Source of the DNA: Linyphia triangularis
Taxonomy: Eukaryota > Arthropoda > Arachnida > Araneae > Linyphiidae
Assembly (NCBI GenBank): GCA_963978545.1
Contig: OZ021732.1
Coordinates: forward strand, 24,810,688-24,874,687
Direction of reading: 5' to 3'
DNA length: 64,000 bases
Shown: piece by piece, positions 1-9,565 of the stretch
Numbering within the stretch: the first letter of the stretch is position 1
How the letters are laid out: every line of letters begins with the position of its first letter
Notes under the pieces: generated by a model
Told to the model about the DNA's origin: nothing
Seen by the model: the letters and a program-made list of their open reading frames with translations, nothing else
The model's database searches: none
Program-made: the position numbers and the translations under genes

Positions 1-470
1 ATTTTTTTTTTTTTGTATTTTTAAAAAATTCCGAACGACAAAAAAACAGGGAAAATACGAAACTTTTTTTTTCAAACCACCGCCATTTTGTGAAAAAAAA
101 ATTTCTTTTTCAAAAACGTTTCGTAGTGCGATAACTACACCCTTCCTCTTTACGAATTAATCATGGATTTCCATTTCAGGTCATGGGAAGGATTTATATC
201 CTGCACACCAGGACAAGCCATTTTTCCATCAGTCCCCACTTCGCCGACCTGCAGTTTTTTGAAATTTAATTTTTTTTCTTATATTATTAATGTTTTGTAT
301 TCTTAAAATATCAATAAAAAGCTTATAAAAAATGAATAGTAAAAATATTTTTTTTTTTTATCGCGTCCGAAAAAATACCTAAAATTCGGGCTTCTAAACC
401 AGAATACCCCCTTAATATTTTCACATCTGAGTTTGGTAAATGAATAATAAATCATTTTCTTTCTAAAATT
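1..470. other. AT-rich flank, no gene seen
   Basis: Homopolymer T and A runs and short low-complexity tracts. No open frame with coding character and no splice signals linked to any exon. Near 400-415 lies an inverted partner of the GGGGGAATAC motif that recurs at about 475 and 625. Confidence 0.5.
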
Positions 471-640
471 ATTAGGGGGAATACTCATAAGCAATCTGTA
501 CTTGGCAGGCTAGAGTTTTTATAAAATTAATCTCAATTCAGAGCAATGGGTATAAACTAGCTATAGCAAATAAAATGAGATTAATCCGAAATAACTCTAG
601 CCTACCACGATCTGACTGCCTATGGGTATTCCCCCTAATA
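471..640. mobile_element. Short MITE-like inverted repeat
   Basis: The left arm starts at TTAGGGGGAATACTCATA (about 472) and reads through GGCTAGAG and AATTAATCTC. The right arm, read in reverse, gives TTAGGGGGAATACCCATA and the same inner blocks. The arms are about 70 bp and the whole is about 170 bp, with no coding capacity. The hAT element at 641 inserted into its right end, because the hAT duplication CCCTAATA is part of this arm. Superfamily not assigned. Confidence 0.6.
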
Positions 641-1535
641 CAGCGTCAGCCACTAGGCGGCCCGCGGGCCGGATCCGGCCCGCGATATCTTTTTCTCCGG
701 CCCGCCGGCAGTACAGAAGAGTAAATATCAAATTTTGCTGAAATAATTTTAATTTATCAACAATAATATGTGTTTATCAAAAACTGCATTTTCCATTAAG
801 TGGCCTACGTCAGTAAGTCTGGAAATTCCTTTTTTTTTTCTTTCTTTCTGAGACTGCCAACGAGAAAAAATAAAAAAAGGAATAGTTCGAATTATTAACA
901 ATGATGCATTCTTTCGCATTGCTTAGTTTTGTATTTATGATACCCTACCCCCTTGATAAGTGAATGGCACAATTCGATTTCTGCTTTTCTGAATGTGATG
1001 GGCAGGAGTTGAGTCTGGTTTTTTTTTGTTTTGACGTGAAAAGAAGTATCGTGAACTCTATGACTCCAGTGCAATAATGGCGTAGAAGACTAGTTTTAAA
1101 CGCAAAGTTGAGAGTGAAAAGCGTACCGGCCGCCATCGTCTCGCGATTAACATCAACTAAAATGGAAGATTTAGGAGGTATGGTTTAAATATCTTTATTG
1201 ATTATGAGTTTATATCAAGTCACATTATAAAATTATCACAAAAGATTAACTTTTTTTATGACTTTGATTTACGATGTAAAGATTTTTTTTTTTAATTATT
1301 TGTAACAAGAATCAAATATCAATTGTTATTTTATGAATATAAAAAAAAAAAAATTATTGTTCAGTTTTCAAAATTATTTTATATTGTTGAATTTTCTGTA
1401 ATTATCACATTTCTAACATTGAACATACGTAGTAAAGCAATATATTTATTAGCGTATTCGGTATAAATCTGCGGCCCGCGGAAAGTTCCAACATAAGTCA
1501 TGTGGCCCGTCTCTAAAAGTTAGTGGCGAACGCTG
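641..1535. mobile_element. Non-autonomous hAT element (895 bp)
   Basis: The ends are CAGCGTCAGCCACTA on the left and, reverse-complemented, CAGCGTTCGCCACTA on the right. It is flanked by an exact 8-bp duplication CCCTAATA at 633-640 and 1536-1543, the size hAT transposases make. Subterminal GGCCCGCGGGCC-rich sequence follows on the left, with a related GCGGCCCGC block near the right end. No transposase frame is present, so it would need an enzyme supplied in trans. Confidence 0.85.
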
Positions 1536-1685
1536 CCCTAATACCAATTTAGTTTATTGTGTAAAAGTAACCCAAAGAATTTATACGTGGCCGCTTGGTA
1601 TAAAACGTCAGATTTCATGACTTTTTCTGGCTGACCATTTTACTTGGCGGCTTTTTTTACAGTGTCTAGTTGTTTCTTGGAAGAT

Positions 1686-2530
1686 ATCTTTTAATAATGA
1701 GAGAGAAGATAAATTAAAGCCATCCATGTAGCCATTAAGTTATTTCCTAGTAGTATTGAGACTTGAAATTGAGTTTTAGCAGCATGAATATTCTGATTAG
1801 TCTGATCAGAAGTCATCGAAGTCCAAGCTCTCTTATGTGTTTTGTGTTATCTTATGTCCTGGTTAACACTAAATGTTCTGGATGAGCGAAAAAAACATTT
1901 CGTTTGATCGCAGAGTTGACAATATTACGTAAATCTTCAATCAGGTACCTTGAAGATTGTATTGATTAGTAAACGAGTTTTGGTCTCATTGAAAATAAAT
2001 ACAACTATTTCTTGAAGTGCAAATGTGTGATTTGACTGTACGAGATCCTGGTCCCTTGTCTCACTCGAGGTGGTTGACATCAGTAAATTGAACTCTCTGA
2101 TTGTATTTAAGTTAACAAAATCCCACACCTGAATTTCAAGAAATAACTATATTTATCTTGAAGTCATATACACGCCAATGTGGTTTAACATTAGAACTAG
2201 TAAATACGTTACATAGGGATCAAAGCTTGTAGGGATCAATAAAATCTTCAAGGTATTTGCCTGAAGATTTAAGTAATGTTGTCGACCCTGTGATCGAACG
2301 AAATGGCTTTTTCGCAAGTCCAGAACATTTAATGTTAACCATGGCACAATATAATACAAAACACAAAAGAGAGCTCTAACTTAGACGAATTCTTAAGGCG
2401 AGACAGATCAAAAGAGAACAATTATTAGAATATCCATGCCGCCAAAACCCAATTTCAAGGCTCAAGACTACTCGGAAATAGTTGAATGGATGGACTGTGA
2501 ATTACCTTCTTCCCCATCATTAAAAGATAT
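1686..2530. repeat. Large imperfect inverted repeat
   Basis: The left arm is about 1686-1985 and the right arm about 2225-2530, in opposite orientation, with a spacer of about 240 bp. Matching blocks include CTGGTTAACACTAAATGTTC (left) against its reverse complement near 2322-2345, and GTACCTTGAAGATT against AATCTTCAAGGTA. The arms are diverged by many substitutions, so this is old. The right arm carries the decayed reading frame described at 2436. Confidence 0.65.
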
Positions 2531-2710
2531 CATTCACGATGAGATTAAATCACATATTCATCTCAGTCCCTAATTGAGATATAAGACATTTTCAATTCAC
2601 ACACAGGCAGTTGAACGATGTGTGAAACTCGAGGCAGAAACCTCAGGAAAAGTTTGCAGAGCTGAGTCTAGGTATTTCGCTGTCAAGTGCAACCTTACCT
2701 AACTTTCCCA
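2436..2710 (+). pseudogene. Decayed repeat ORF with HTQAVERCVKL motif
   Basis: An ATG at 2436 opens a frame beginning MPPKPNFKAQDYSEI and reaching a TAA at about 2570. Past a break the frame resumes with HTQAVERCVKLEAETSG and RAESRYF. From memory this motif belongs to a family of uncharacterised proteins that is multicopy in arthropod genomes; I do not know its function. Part of it is duplicated in the opposite arm of the inverted repeat. Broken by at least one stop, and not a functional gene here. Confidence 0.45.
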
Positions 2711-2883
2711 TAAGTCAAATGTCAACTTTCAGCTAAGAATTAGTAAAAACGGAGATGTTCAACTGATCAACACGATTCTCTTGGACTTACGACTCTTTAC
2801 AAAAAAAACTTAGTTTTTTCAATAAAAAAAATCTATTTATAAATATTATTAATAGTTTACAAAACATGTATCTTCTCAAGCAC

Positions 2884-3048
2884 TACAGCCTGTTACACGC
2901 CAAGACTGTTTCTCCAATCCATCACCATCCGACTCTATCCGGCACAATACCCCTCCATCGGTTCACTCCCATCTGTTTTAGGTCTTTTTCAACACTATCA
3001 ATCCATCTGGTGAGTGGTCGTCCCCTTCGTAGTTTACCTTCTGTATTC
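2884..3048 (-). pseudogene. LINE reverse-transcriptase ORF, 3' end remnant
   Basis: Read on the minus strand the frame gives GKLRRGRPLTRWIDSVEKDL, then KQMGVNRWRGIVPDRVGW, a stop, and WIGETV. GRPxTRW followed by a W-x-x-x-A/V-x-DR-x-W block is the usual carboxy-terminal tail of endonuclease/reverse-transcriptase proteins of non-LTR elements. Only the last 55 or so codons remain, with an in-frame TGA, so this is a dead 5'-truncated copy. The clade cannot be told from so short a piece. Confidence 0.6.
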
Positions 3049-3841
3049 GAAAATGTGATTTTTTTTACTTATTTTTTTTGGTTGGAGATGATGTATGTTG
3101 TTAGTATTGTTTTTTTCCTTGGCCTGGGTTCTACCATTATTGCAATTTTTTTTCTGAATTTCATATAACTTCGAAGGCAAAGAGCGAAAGAAAGAAGTCG
3201 ATGGATTTAAATAATATTTAAACATCATTTTCTGTGGTTCTAATACATAAGAATTTGAACTATTACATTCGAGAAGAGGCTAATTTAAAAAATGTTAAAT
3301 ATTATTGTAAATATATGAATTTTTCAAATTTTCGGCTATCTTCAAAGCCCATGTGCGACCGAAAGTTATAAACCAATTTCATTTCTTTTTACCTCTTGTA
3401 GTCTCCTAAATTTACAATTTTTCCGCGGTATTACGACAGGAAAAAGACAAATTGGGAGGTTTTTCGACCCACACTTATGTAGATGACAGCATTATAGAAA
3501 AGATGAAATAGCATTTTTAGTACGTTGAGGAAATCAAAGGAATCTAACTCTCAGTGATAGAATACAATATCTAATTCTGATGAACTTCCTAAACCAAATT
3601 CTTTAAATCGATATATTGACTACCTGAAAAGGAGTAAATTGCAATAATTACCATGCACTATGTTTCGAAGCCCTAACTGCAACTCTTATACAAAGCGAGA
3701 TGAGACAAATAATTCTTTCAGACACTTTCGACACATACAAATGCTACGACATATTGCCTGATTTTGTGGTATAAAATTTTAATTTAATACAATTTTCAGT
3801 AATCAATTACCGTAAAATTCTAATTGCATAAAAATGGAGAG
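3049..3841. other. No gene recognised
   Basis: AT-rich sequence. A polypyrimidine tract followed by TTGTAG near 3402 precedes a 27-codon open stretch ending TAG near 3483, which could be a chance acceptor. I could not connect it in phase to the ankyrin exons downstream. Confidence 0.4.
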
Positions 3842-3977
3842 GAAAAAAAAATATATAAAAAAAAAAAATTCGACGACTCACGGATCGGTTACAACAAACA
3901 TGCTGCGGCTCTTTTCCAAACTTTAGTGGATAACGCTGCTTTAAACCTTCACACGAAATACTGGAATGTCGTGCATG
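3842..3977 (+). pseudogene. Possible upstream ankyrin-gene exon
   Basis: The open frame reads DDSRIGYNKHAAALFQTLVD and then NAALNLHTKYWNVVHG, ending at a GT donor (3978-3979) in phase 1. The acceptor at 5034-5035 opens exon 5036 needing exactly one base, so joining gives a continuous frame across a 1058 bp intron. The left boundary is unresolved: there is a TAA at 3821-3823, no in-frame ATG, and only weak AG candidates in the purine-rich run at 3838-3860. The exon therefore either begins at a poor acceptor or has lost its start. Confidence 0.45.
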
Positions 3978-4732
3978 GTATAAACCTTTTTATTGAAATA
4001 CATATTATACTAAAATATATGTAATCTTTAATCGGGCTTAGAATAAGAATAGCTTTATCGTTATTTAATAATTTCTGTAAGTCAACAGATTTTACTTTAG
4101 TTTTAGTGTATTTGTAACAGGACAAGATAAGTGCTGTTTGTTCTTCTAAAAAATTTATTCCCTCCTCATTAATGTTGATAAAGTATTGTCGTACGATCAA
4201 GGGAATAAGTCGTGAGTTGGTAGATCGTGCAGTGGGGTGGAAGGGTGAAATGACACACGGGTAAGAATAAGAAGTTCAGGGTCCCCAAACTGGACACTTA
4301 ATTGATTCTCAGTTTCGATTGTGATTAAGTAGTCTTCTCGTAAGAAGACGAGTTTCTTTAGTGTACGCCTAGTCATGCAGTAAGAATCCATGTTTCAGTT
4401 TGGTATTTCATGAGGCAAGGTGCGTCTTCTGATAAACTATCCTTTACAGTTGTGAAAAGGGGGTCTGAAAACAACAGATATTTTCTCCTCGCAGCATGGA
4501 TGAGAGATATCGTCCTTTTTCTTGCTGTCTTTCTGTATTGGGAGGGGGATTTTCATAATGTTTCTGTGATGCTGTTTTCCTGTGATTTTTTTTGTATTGT
4601 AGTGTTTGTTTTATGGAATTGTGTTTCCTGTGATATTTTATGTTAATTTACAGTGCAAAATATTAAATAACTTTATATCGTTACTAGTTTGGTCTTTTGA
4701 ATACAAATATTTTTCAGATTTTGTGCTACCTT

Positions 4733-4945
4733 ATACCGGGTTCCCAACGGTCCTTCAAATTTTTTTGATGACATTTGTTCCTTGAAAGTCCTTGAAAAAA
4801 GGATATGGTCCTTGAATTTCTAAACAACCACCGATAATCTCCGCCTCCTTTTAATATTTTTATGTCTACAGAATGTAATTTTATGGTCCTTGAACTTTCT
4901 TAAAAAGGTCCTTGAATTTGTTTCTTCAATAAGAATGGGAATCCT
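4733..4945 (+). repeat. GTCCTTGAA-type dispersed repeat
   Basis: It begins CCGGGTTCCCAACGGTCCTT and continues with reiterated TCCTTGAA words (for example near 4770, 4783, 4810, 4887 and 4910). The same style occurs at 29821-29960 and 57340-57440. It lies inside the presumed intron of the ankyrin gene. Confidence 0.6.
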
Positions 4946-5035
4946 GTTATAAATACACATTTATGAGAAGTCTGTTATTTGAATTGCTCTAGATTTGCAC
5001 TTCCTTTTAAAAATTACATTTTTATTTTTACGTAG

Positions 5036-5940
5036 GTGCCAGAGCCGATCAACACGGCGATTACAGTCTGTCTAATGCCCTTCGACAGAATGCTGAACCG
5101 GAAGTTATCAGGTTATTGTTGAGTGCCGGCGCAAACTTGTTCAGAGATAATTTTTCAGGAGAGTGCCCACTCTTTGAAGCTTTAAAACACTTCGACACCA
5201 GTGCTTTTAGATATCTACTCGATCTCCAAGTTGTGGACGTCAACATGGCCAGAAACAATTAGAATGGCTCACTTCTGCACAGAGTGCTGTGCATTAACGG
5301 ATGCACAAAAATTTCGTCAAATGACAGAGGCATCAGGGTTGATTCAGTGGACAACTTCAGTGATACGCCACTGCATGTGGCAGCGCGAAATTCGACGTGT
5401 CATCCAGACTTAGTTGACGTACTATTAAGGAGGGGATCTCTTGTTAATGTCCAAAACCAAAATGGGGACACTCCTCTGAAAATTGCAATAGATCACTGCA
5501 ATCCTGATATTGTTCAGTTGCTGTTGAAGTACTGCTTACTTGAGAATCCGGACTTCAACATCCTGGATTGGAATCGGGGGCACGAATTCCAAGAGTTGTT
5601 CTCGGGATACGCAAATGAATATAAGTGCGAGTTAATGAATTCAGAGAATGTTGGCAATAGTCGGATATTATTCGAATTTCTGCAAACATTTTCCAGAAAT
5701 CAAATGAGTAGAAATGAAGCAGATGGATTTAATTTTGACCAATTGCTGGAGATAATTGCTGATAAACTTTTTGGTTTGTATTCTAAGGTGATATCATCCA
5801 AATTTGAACTTTCATTAGTAAAAGATAAGTTAGAAGAATGTCAAATATGTACAGTTGTACAAAACAATTCGGGCAGGATGTGCTTGACGAGAGAAGTTTT
5901 CTTGAATTATGGTTGTGCCTGTGTTTTGGCAAATATTTAG
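5036..5940 (+). pseudogene. Ankyrin-repeat protein, terminal exon, in-frame stop
   Basis: A TTTTTACGTAG acceptor opens the exon, which runs to TAG at 5938-5940. Ankyrin consensus pieces are clear: EPEVIRLLLSAGANLF, FSGECPLFEALKHFDTS, DTPLHVAARNSTCHPDLVDV, LLRRGSLVNVQNQNGDTPLK and NPDIVQLLLKY. That is four to five repeats, followed by about 130 residues with no domain I recognise and a Cys-containing tail (EECQICTVV). Ankyrin repeats bind protein partners; the specific role is unknown. The frame is interrupted once, by TAG at 5260-5262, exactly where the helix-turn N-G-S-L-L-H continues on the far side. The next ATG is at 5284. One stop in 300 otherwise conserved codons suggests a recent null allele, a young pseudogene or a base error. 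A polyadenylation signal lies 89 bp downstream. Confidence 0.7.
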
Positions 5941-6028
5941 ATGAAAATTATTTGTTAAATGTGGTTATAGCGTTTTATAATTAATACCCTACACCATTGC
6001 ATACGCATAGTATGTCAAAAAAACAGTA

Positions 6029-6034
6029 AATAAA
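6029..6034 (+). promoter_or_regulatory. Polyadenylation signal AATAAA
   Basis: An AATAAA hexamer 89 bp after the ankyrin-gene stop codon. It is consistent with a short 3' UTR and supports 5036-5940 being the true last exon. Confidence 0.5.
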
Positions 6035-6417
6035 ATTATCATCCATGTTTTAAATATCTAAGACTGTATGTTTTCTCGTGGAATATTTTTAATTTTATCT
6101 TATAAAAGTATTCAAAATCATATATCTGTAGTAAAACATATATATATATAACAATGGAATGTCCCATGTTTAATTTGTTTCTTCGTGAAATACCAGATAA
6201 CTGTAAGTTCTCTCATCCTCCAATATTCCACTATCAGTGTTCTGCTTACTCAAAGACTGGTGGTCAATCTTAAACAGAACACTGTATTTTAAGCAAGAAT
6301 ATGTGACGTTTTTGTTTTATAAAATATTTTTTTTAAATGACATTCAGTATTATTGTGTGTGGCCCCGCATTGCGGAGATCTGTCATTAATGTATAGGTCT
6401 TGGATTTTGGCGCTTCG

Positions 6418-6585
6418 CTCGAAGAAAGGTTCAATGCTACGCAAAACTAAGCTTGCTAAAAGTTTCATTCTAACACAAACACAGCTCGCTGAAAAGTTCA
6501 TCAACAGGCAAACTTCACTCGTTGAAAGATTCATTGCTATGCAAGCACAAGTTCGATGGAAAGTTCATTATTGTGCAAGCAGGGG
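6418..6585 (+). repeat. Degenerate 33-bp tandem repeat, about five units
   Basis: Units of 33 bp share AAAGTTCATT...CAA...CTCGCTG. Translated they give 11-residue units such as LAKSFILTQTQ, LAEKFINRQTS and LVERFIAMQAQ. The units are diverged from each other but keep the reading frame, so the array may once have been translated. It directly precedes the Tc1 remnant. Confidence 0.6.
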
Positions 6586-6990
6586 ATCATTGGGATATCG
6601 CATCGACCTGCACATCTTCCGGCGAGGTTCTGTGACGGCTGTACGGTATCGAGATGAAGTCTTAGACCCCATTGTGAAACTGTATGCTGCAACAGTTGGT
6701 CGTTCTTTTGTTTTAATGGACGATAATGTGCGTCCTTTAGAGCTGCCGTCGTTGACGACTTTCTGGAGAGTGAGGGGATTGCGGGAATGGAGTGGCCAGC
6801 TTACTCGCCGGACATTAATCAAATTAAAAAACTTTGGGATCCTCTCGGCCGTGCTGTATGTAGAAGTTTCCCATCTCCAGCCACTTTCAGAGATTTATAA
6901 ACTGTCCTACAAGAGGAATAGCAATTACTGGACTCTGCGGTGGTTGATCACTTTGTAACAAGCATGATCACACGCCGTATACTTTGTATG
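6580..6990 (+). pseudogene. Tc1/mariner transposase remnant
   Basis: The frame reads VTAVRYRDEVLDPIV, then VGRSFVLMDDNVRP, which carries the second catalytic Asp of the DDE domain. After a frameshift near 6740 another frame gives GMEWPAYSPDINQIKKLWD, the block that carries the third acidic residue region in Tc1 transposases. Stops follow near 6898 and 6917. The amino-terminal helix-turn-helix half is absent or too decayed to see. This is a dead copy of a cut-and-paste element. Confidence 0.75.
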
Positions 6991-7013
6991 CATGTGAGGG
7001 GTGCTCACATACC

Positions 7014-7070
7014 TTTTAACGTAACAGCATACAAACAGGAACTTCCTGTTAATATGCTGTTACGTTAAAA
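7014..7070. repeat. Hairpin, 18-bp perfect arms
   Basis: TTTTAACGTAACAGCATA at 7014-7031 pairs perfectly with 7053-7070. Inside it, AACAGGAA and TTCCTGTT pair again, leaving almost no loop. The whole is a 57-nt near-palindrome just downstream of the Tc1 remnant. Confidence 0.75.
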
Positions 7071-9565
7071 AAAAATGTCTGTGAGTACTCCCACATTTTC
7101 AAAGTTGCAAATACTAAAACTAAATATCCTACTTTACATAAAGCCAGGACAGTGAAAATTGAAAATTTTTTTAACGAAGAACGGGTATTCAGCTAGTATA
7201 TTTGTATTCATAGAAGACATTTAAATGTGCTAATTTTAAGATATTATTTTCGACAGGCAGATATAAGTACAAATAATTATGCTAAAGATATATCATAAGT
7301 ATTTATTAACATAACAAATTATGTTAGTCATACATTTCATATTTGTAAAATCTTACAAATATCTAATACTGAGATCAACTTTGAATCATTTTTGTGCTAG
7401 ACTAATTTATACACATAATGGAGGAAAATCAATATATTTTCTCCAGTAGCATTAAACATACATGCAATGTGACAGCATCTGACAGAGTACATAACCAACT
7501 ATTGCAATACAAATTACCTAGAATTATGCAATGGATAAATTTCAAAAATATAAAATACTAGATCTTAAATATGATCAGAAAATGAAAAAGCAAATTCAAA
7601 TTGCATCAAGAAATAATTTTACACAAATAGTGGAAATAATTACCACTATTACAATACAATTATGTAGTCATGGGCACCAGAAAGAAGGTGCACTTGCACC
7701 CCCCTATTTTTGAAAATTAAAAATGGGGAGAAAGACGGGTACAATTTACTGGAAATTAAGGTATGATATTGATTTTAAATATCAATGTAGAAGAAATTTA
7801 ATACATAACTATTAAATAAAATTTCATGAAGATATCCAATTGAAAAGTCAATGTTAAAATAAATATTAAAACCCCTTGCATCCTTTTGTGTGCCCTTTGC
7901 ATCTCCCCAAAAATAATTCTGCAAATGCCTTTGTATATGAATGCAATGCATATAAGGTGTAAATAAGCTAGAATTATATAATGGATAATTTATAATGATA
8001 TAAAAATGATATCTTAAATGGGAACAGATATATATCACAGAATGAAAAACACAATTCAAAATCCATTTTGACATTATAATATCAATAAAATGGATGACTT
8101 TTATGCAAATTTGATAAGCACTTAAATGTAACTTTTATTGCAATTCCTTAAAGATAAATATTTCCTCCGGTTACTGTTAATATTGATTATTATGTTACAA
8201 AATGTGCGAGTTTAATGAATAATCAAGTTTTCAGTTAACTTTTAGATTTAGTTTGAGTTTTGAATGACAAATGCATCTTAATATTTAAAAATTAATCTTA
8301 TTTCATACATTACCTGAGGGAAAATTATTGTACAAACTAGTAATACTGTTATGGATCTTTTCACATAAAAAACAATTAGCACCTAACAAATGTAAGTAAA
8401 CATTTTAAGGTTACAAAAATAAAAAATTAGGATGATGCATTTTCAACCTTTTAGGTACAATTCTGCTTTTATAATGAGCAAATAAGCAGTTAAAAATGAA
8501 TCAAACTAATTATCACAAATAAAAATGTTTCATAGGGAACATTCTGAACATATTAAACATTATATTATGAAGAAATAAGAGGGACAACAATGTCAATGTT
8601 GCACATTCTTTATATTTGAGTATAAGAAATTTATATCATGGAAGCTCGTTTAAAATGAAAACTTTTAATGCTTTTATGGAACTTGCACAAATTGTAGGAC
8701 CTGAATTAAAAGAAAATTGATTTAGTTTCTTGCTAGTGCAATTGGCAATTAATGTAATGTACATATGCTGTTGAATACCTTGTACTGTAGCCAATTACAA
8801 AAAAAAAATCAAAAAATCCTGGCATTGCAAGGTTGAATCTATAAACAGATGAATAAGACTAGAAAAGAACTATGCAAAATAAAATGCATAGTTATAAAGT
8901 TCGGTTTTTATATAATGGAATGCTTAATACAGTAAAAATGGAGAGTTGACTCAGAGCCTAAAATAATACTGATTTGTTTTGATGCAGTATTTTATTTTTC
9001 CCGAGATAACCTTAGTTCTCATTTCTTTAAATTTTTTTCGTTATATATTATATAATTTTGACCTTGCAATACACAAATGTTAAATCAATTGCTTTTTAAA
9101 AATCATTTTGGAAGACAACAAATCTCTTAAAAAACTCTTCCAATGCTAGTCTTCTGCATTCAAATGTCACCTGGTGAGTTTGCATTTAATGAAATTCCAA
9201 CAACAGGCAAAACATTTATGTCAATTTTATAAAACCTGTTGCTTTTAAAAAAATACTAAAACTTCAACTTTCTTTTAACTAAAGCTCATCGAACAAAAAA
9301 GTATAATCTTATAAGAGATTTGCATAAAGTTATAAAAAAACCACAACTTGAAGAAAATTATTTTATAACTTGAAATGTATGACAAATTATTGCACTGGAC
9401 TTTTCAAACTATATTGTTTTAAGCAATTAAGTGATTGCTTGAAAACTCAAATAAAACTTAACAATAAAGTATATGTTGTAACTGAAACTAACTTATTATA
9501 TAAAACACAATCAATAACTTTATAACATATTTCATACATCTTAATGTCGAGCAACATGATAAAAT
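7071..9565. other. AT-rich region downstream of ZDHHC24
   Basis: No coding exon seen. Part of it is likely the 3' UTR of the minus-strand palmitoyltransferase gene, but no single polyadenylation site stands out. A diverged local duplication of about 110 bp is visible: 7525-7610 (GAATTATGCAATGGATAA...) resembles 7970-8060 (GAATTATATAATGGATAA...), with the same order of AAAATACTAGATCTTAAAT-like and AGAATGAAAAA blocks. Confidence 0.5.

Noticed and set aside
2866..3168. 100-codon plus-strand open frame
   Set aside because: The minus strand of the same DNA carries the recognisable LINE tail; the plus frame is its shadow.
3824..3841. Start codon for the ankyrin gene at 3824 or 3834
   Set aside because: 3824 is TTG and the ATG at 3834 is in a different frame from the exon.
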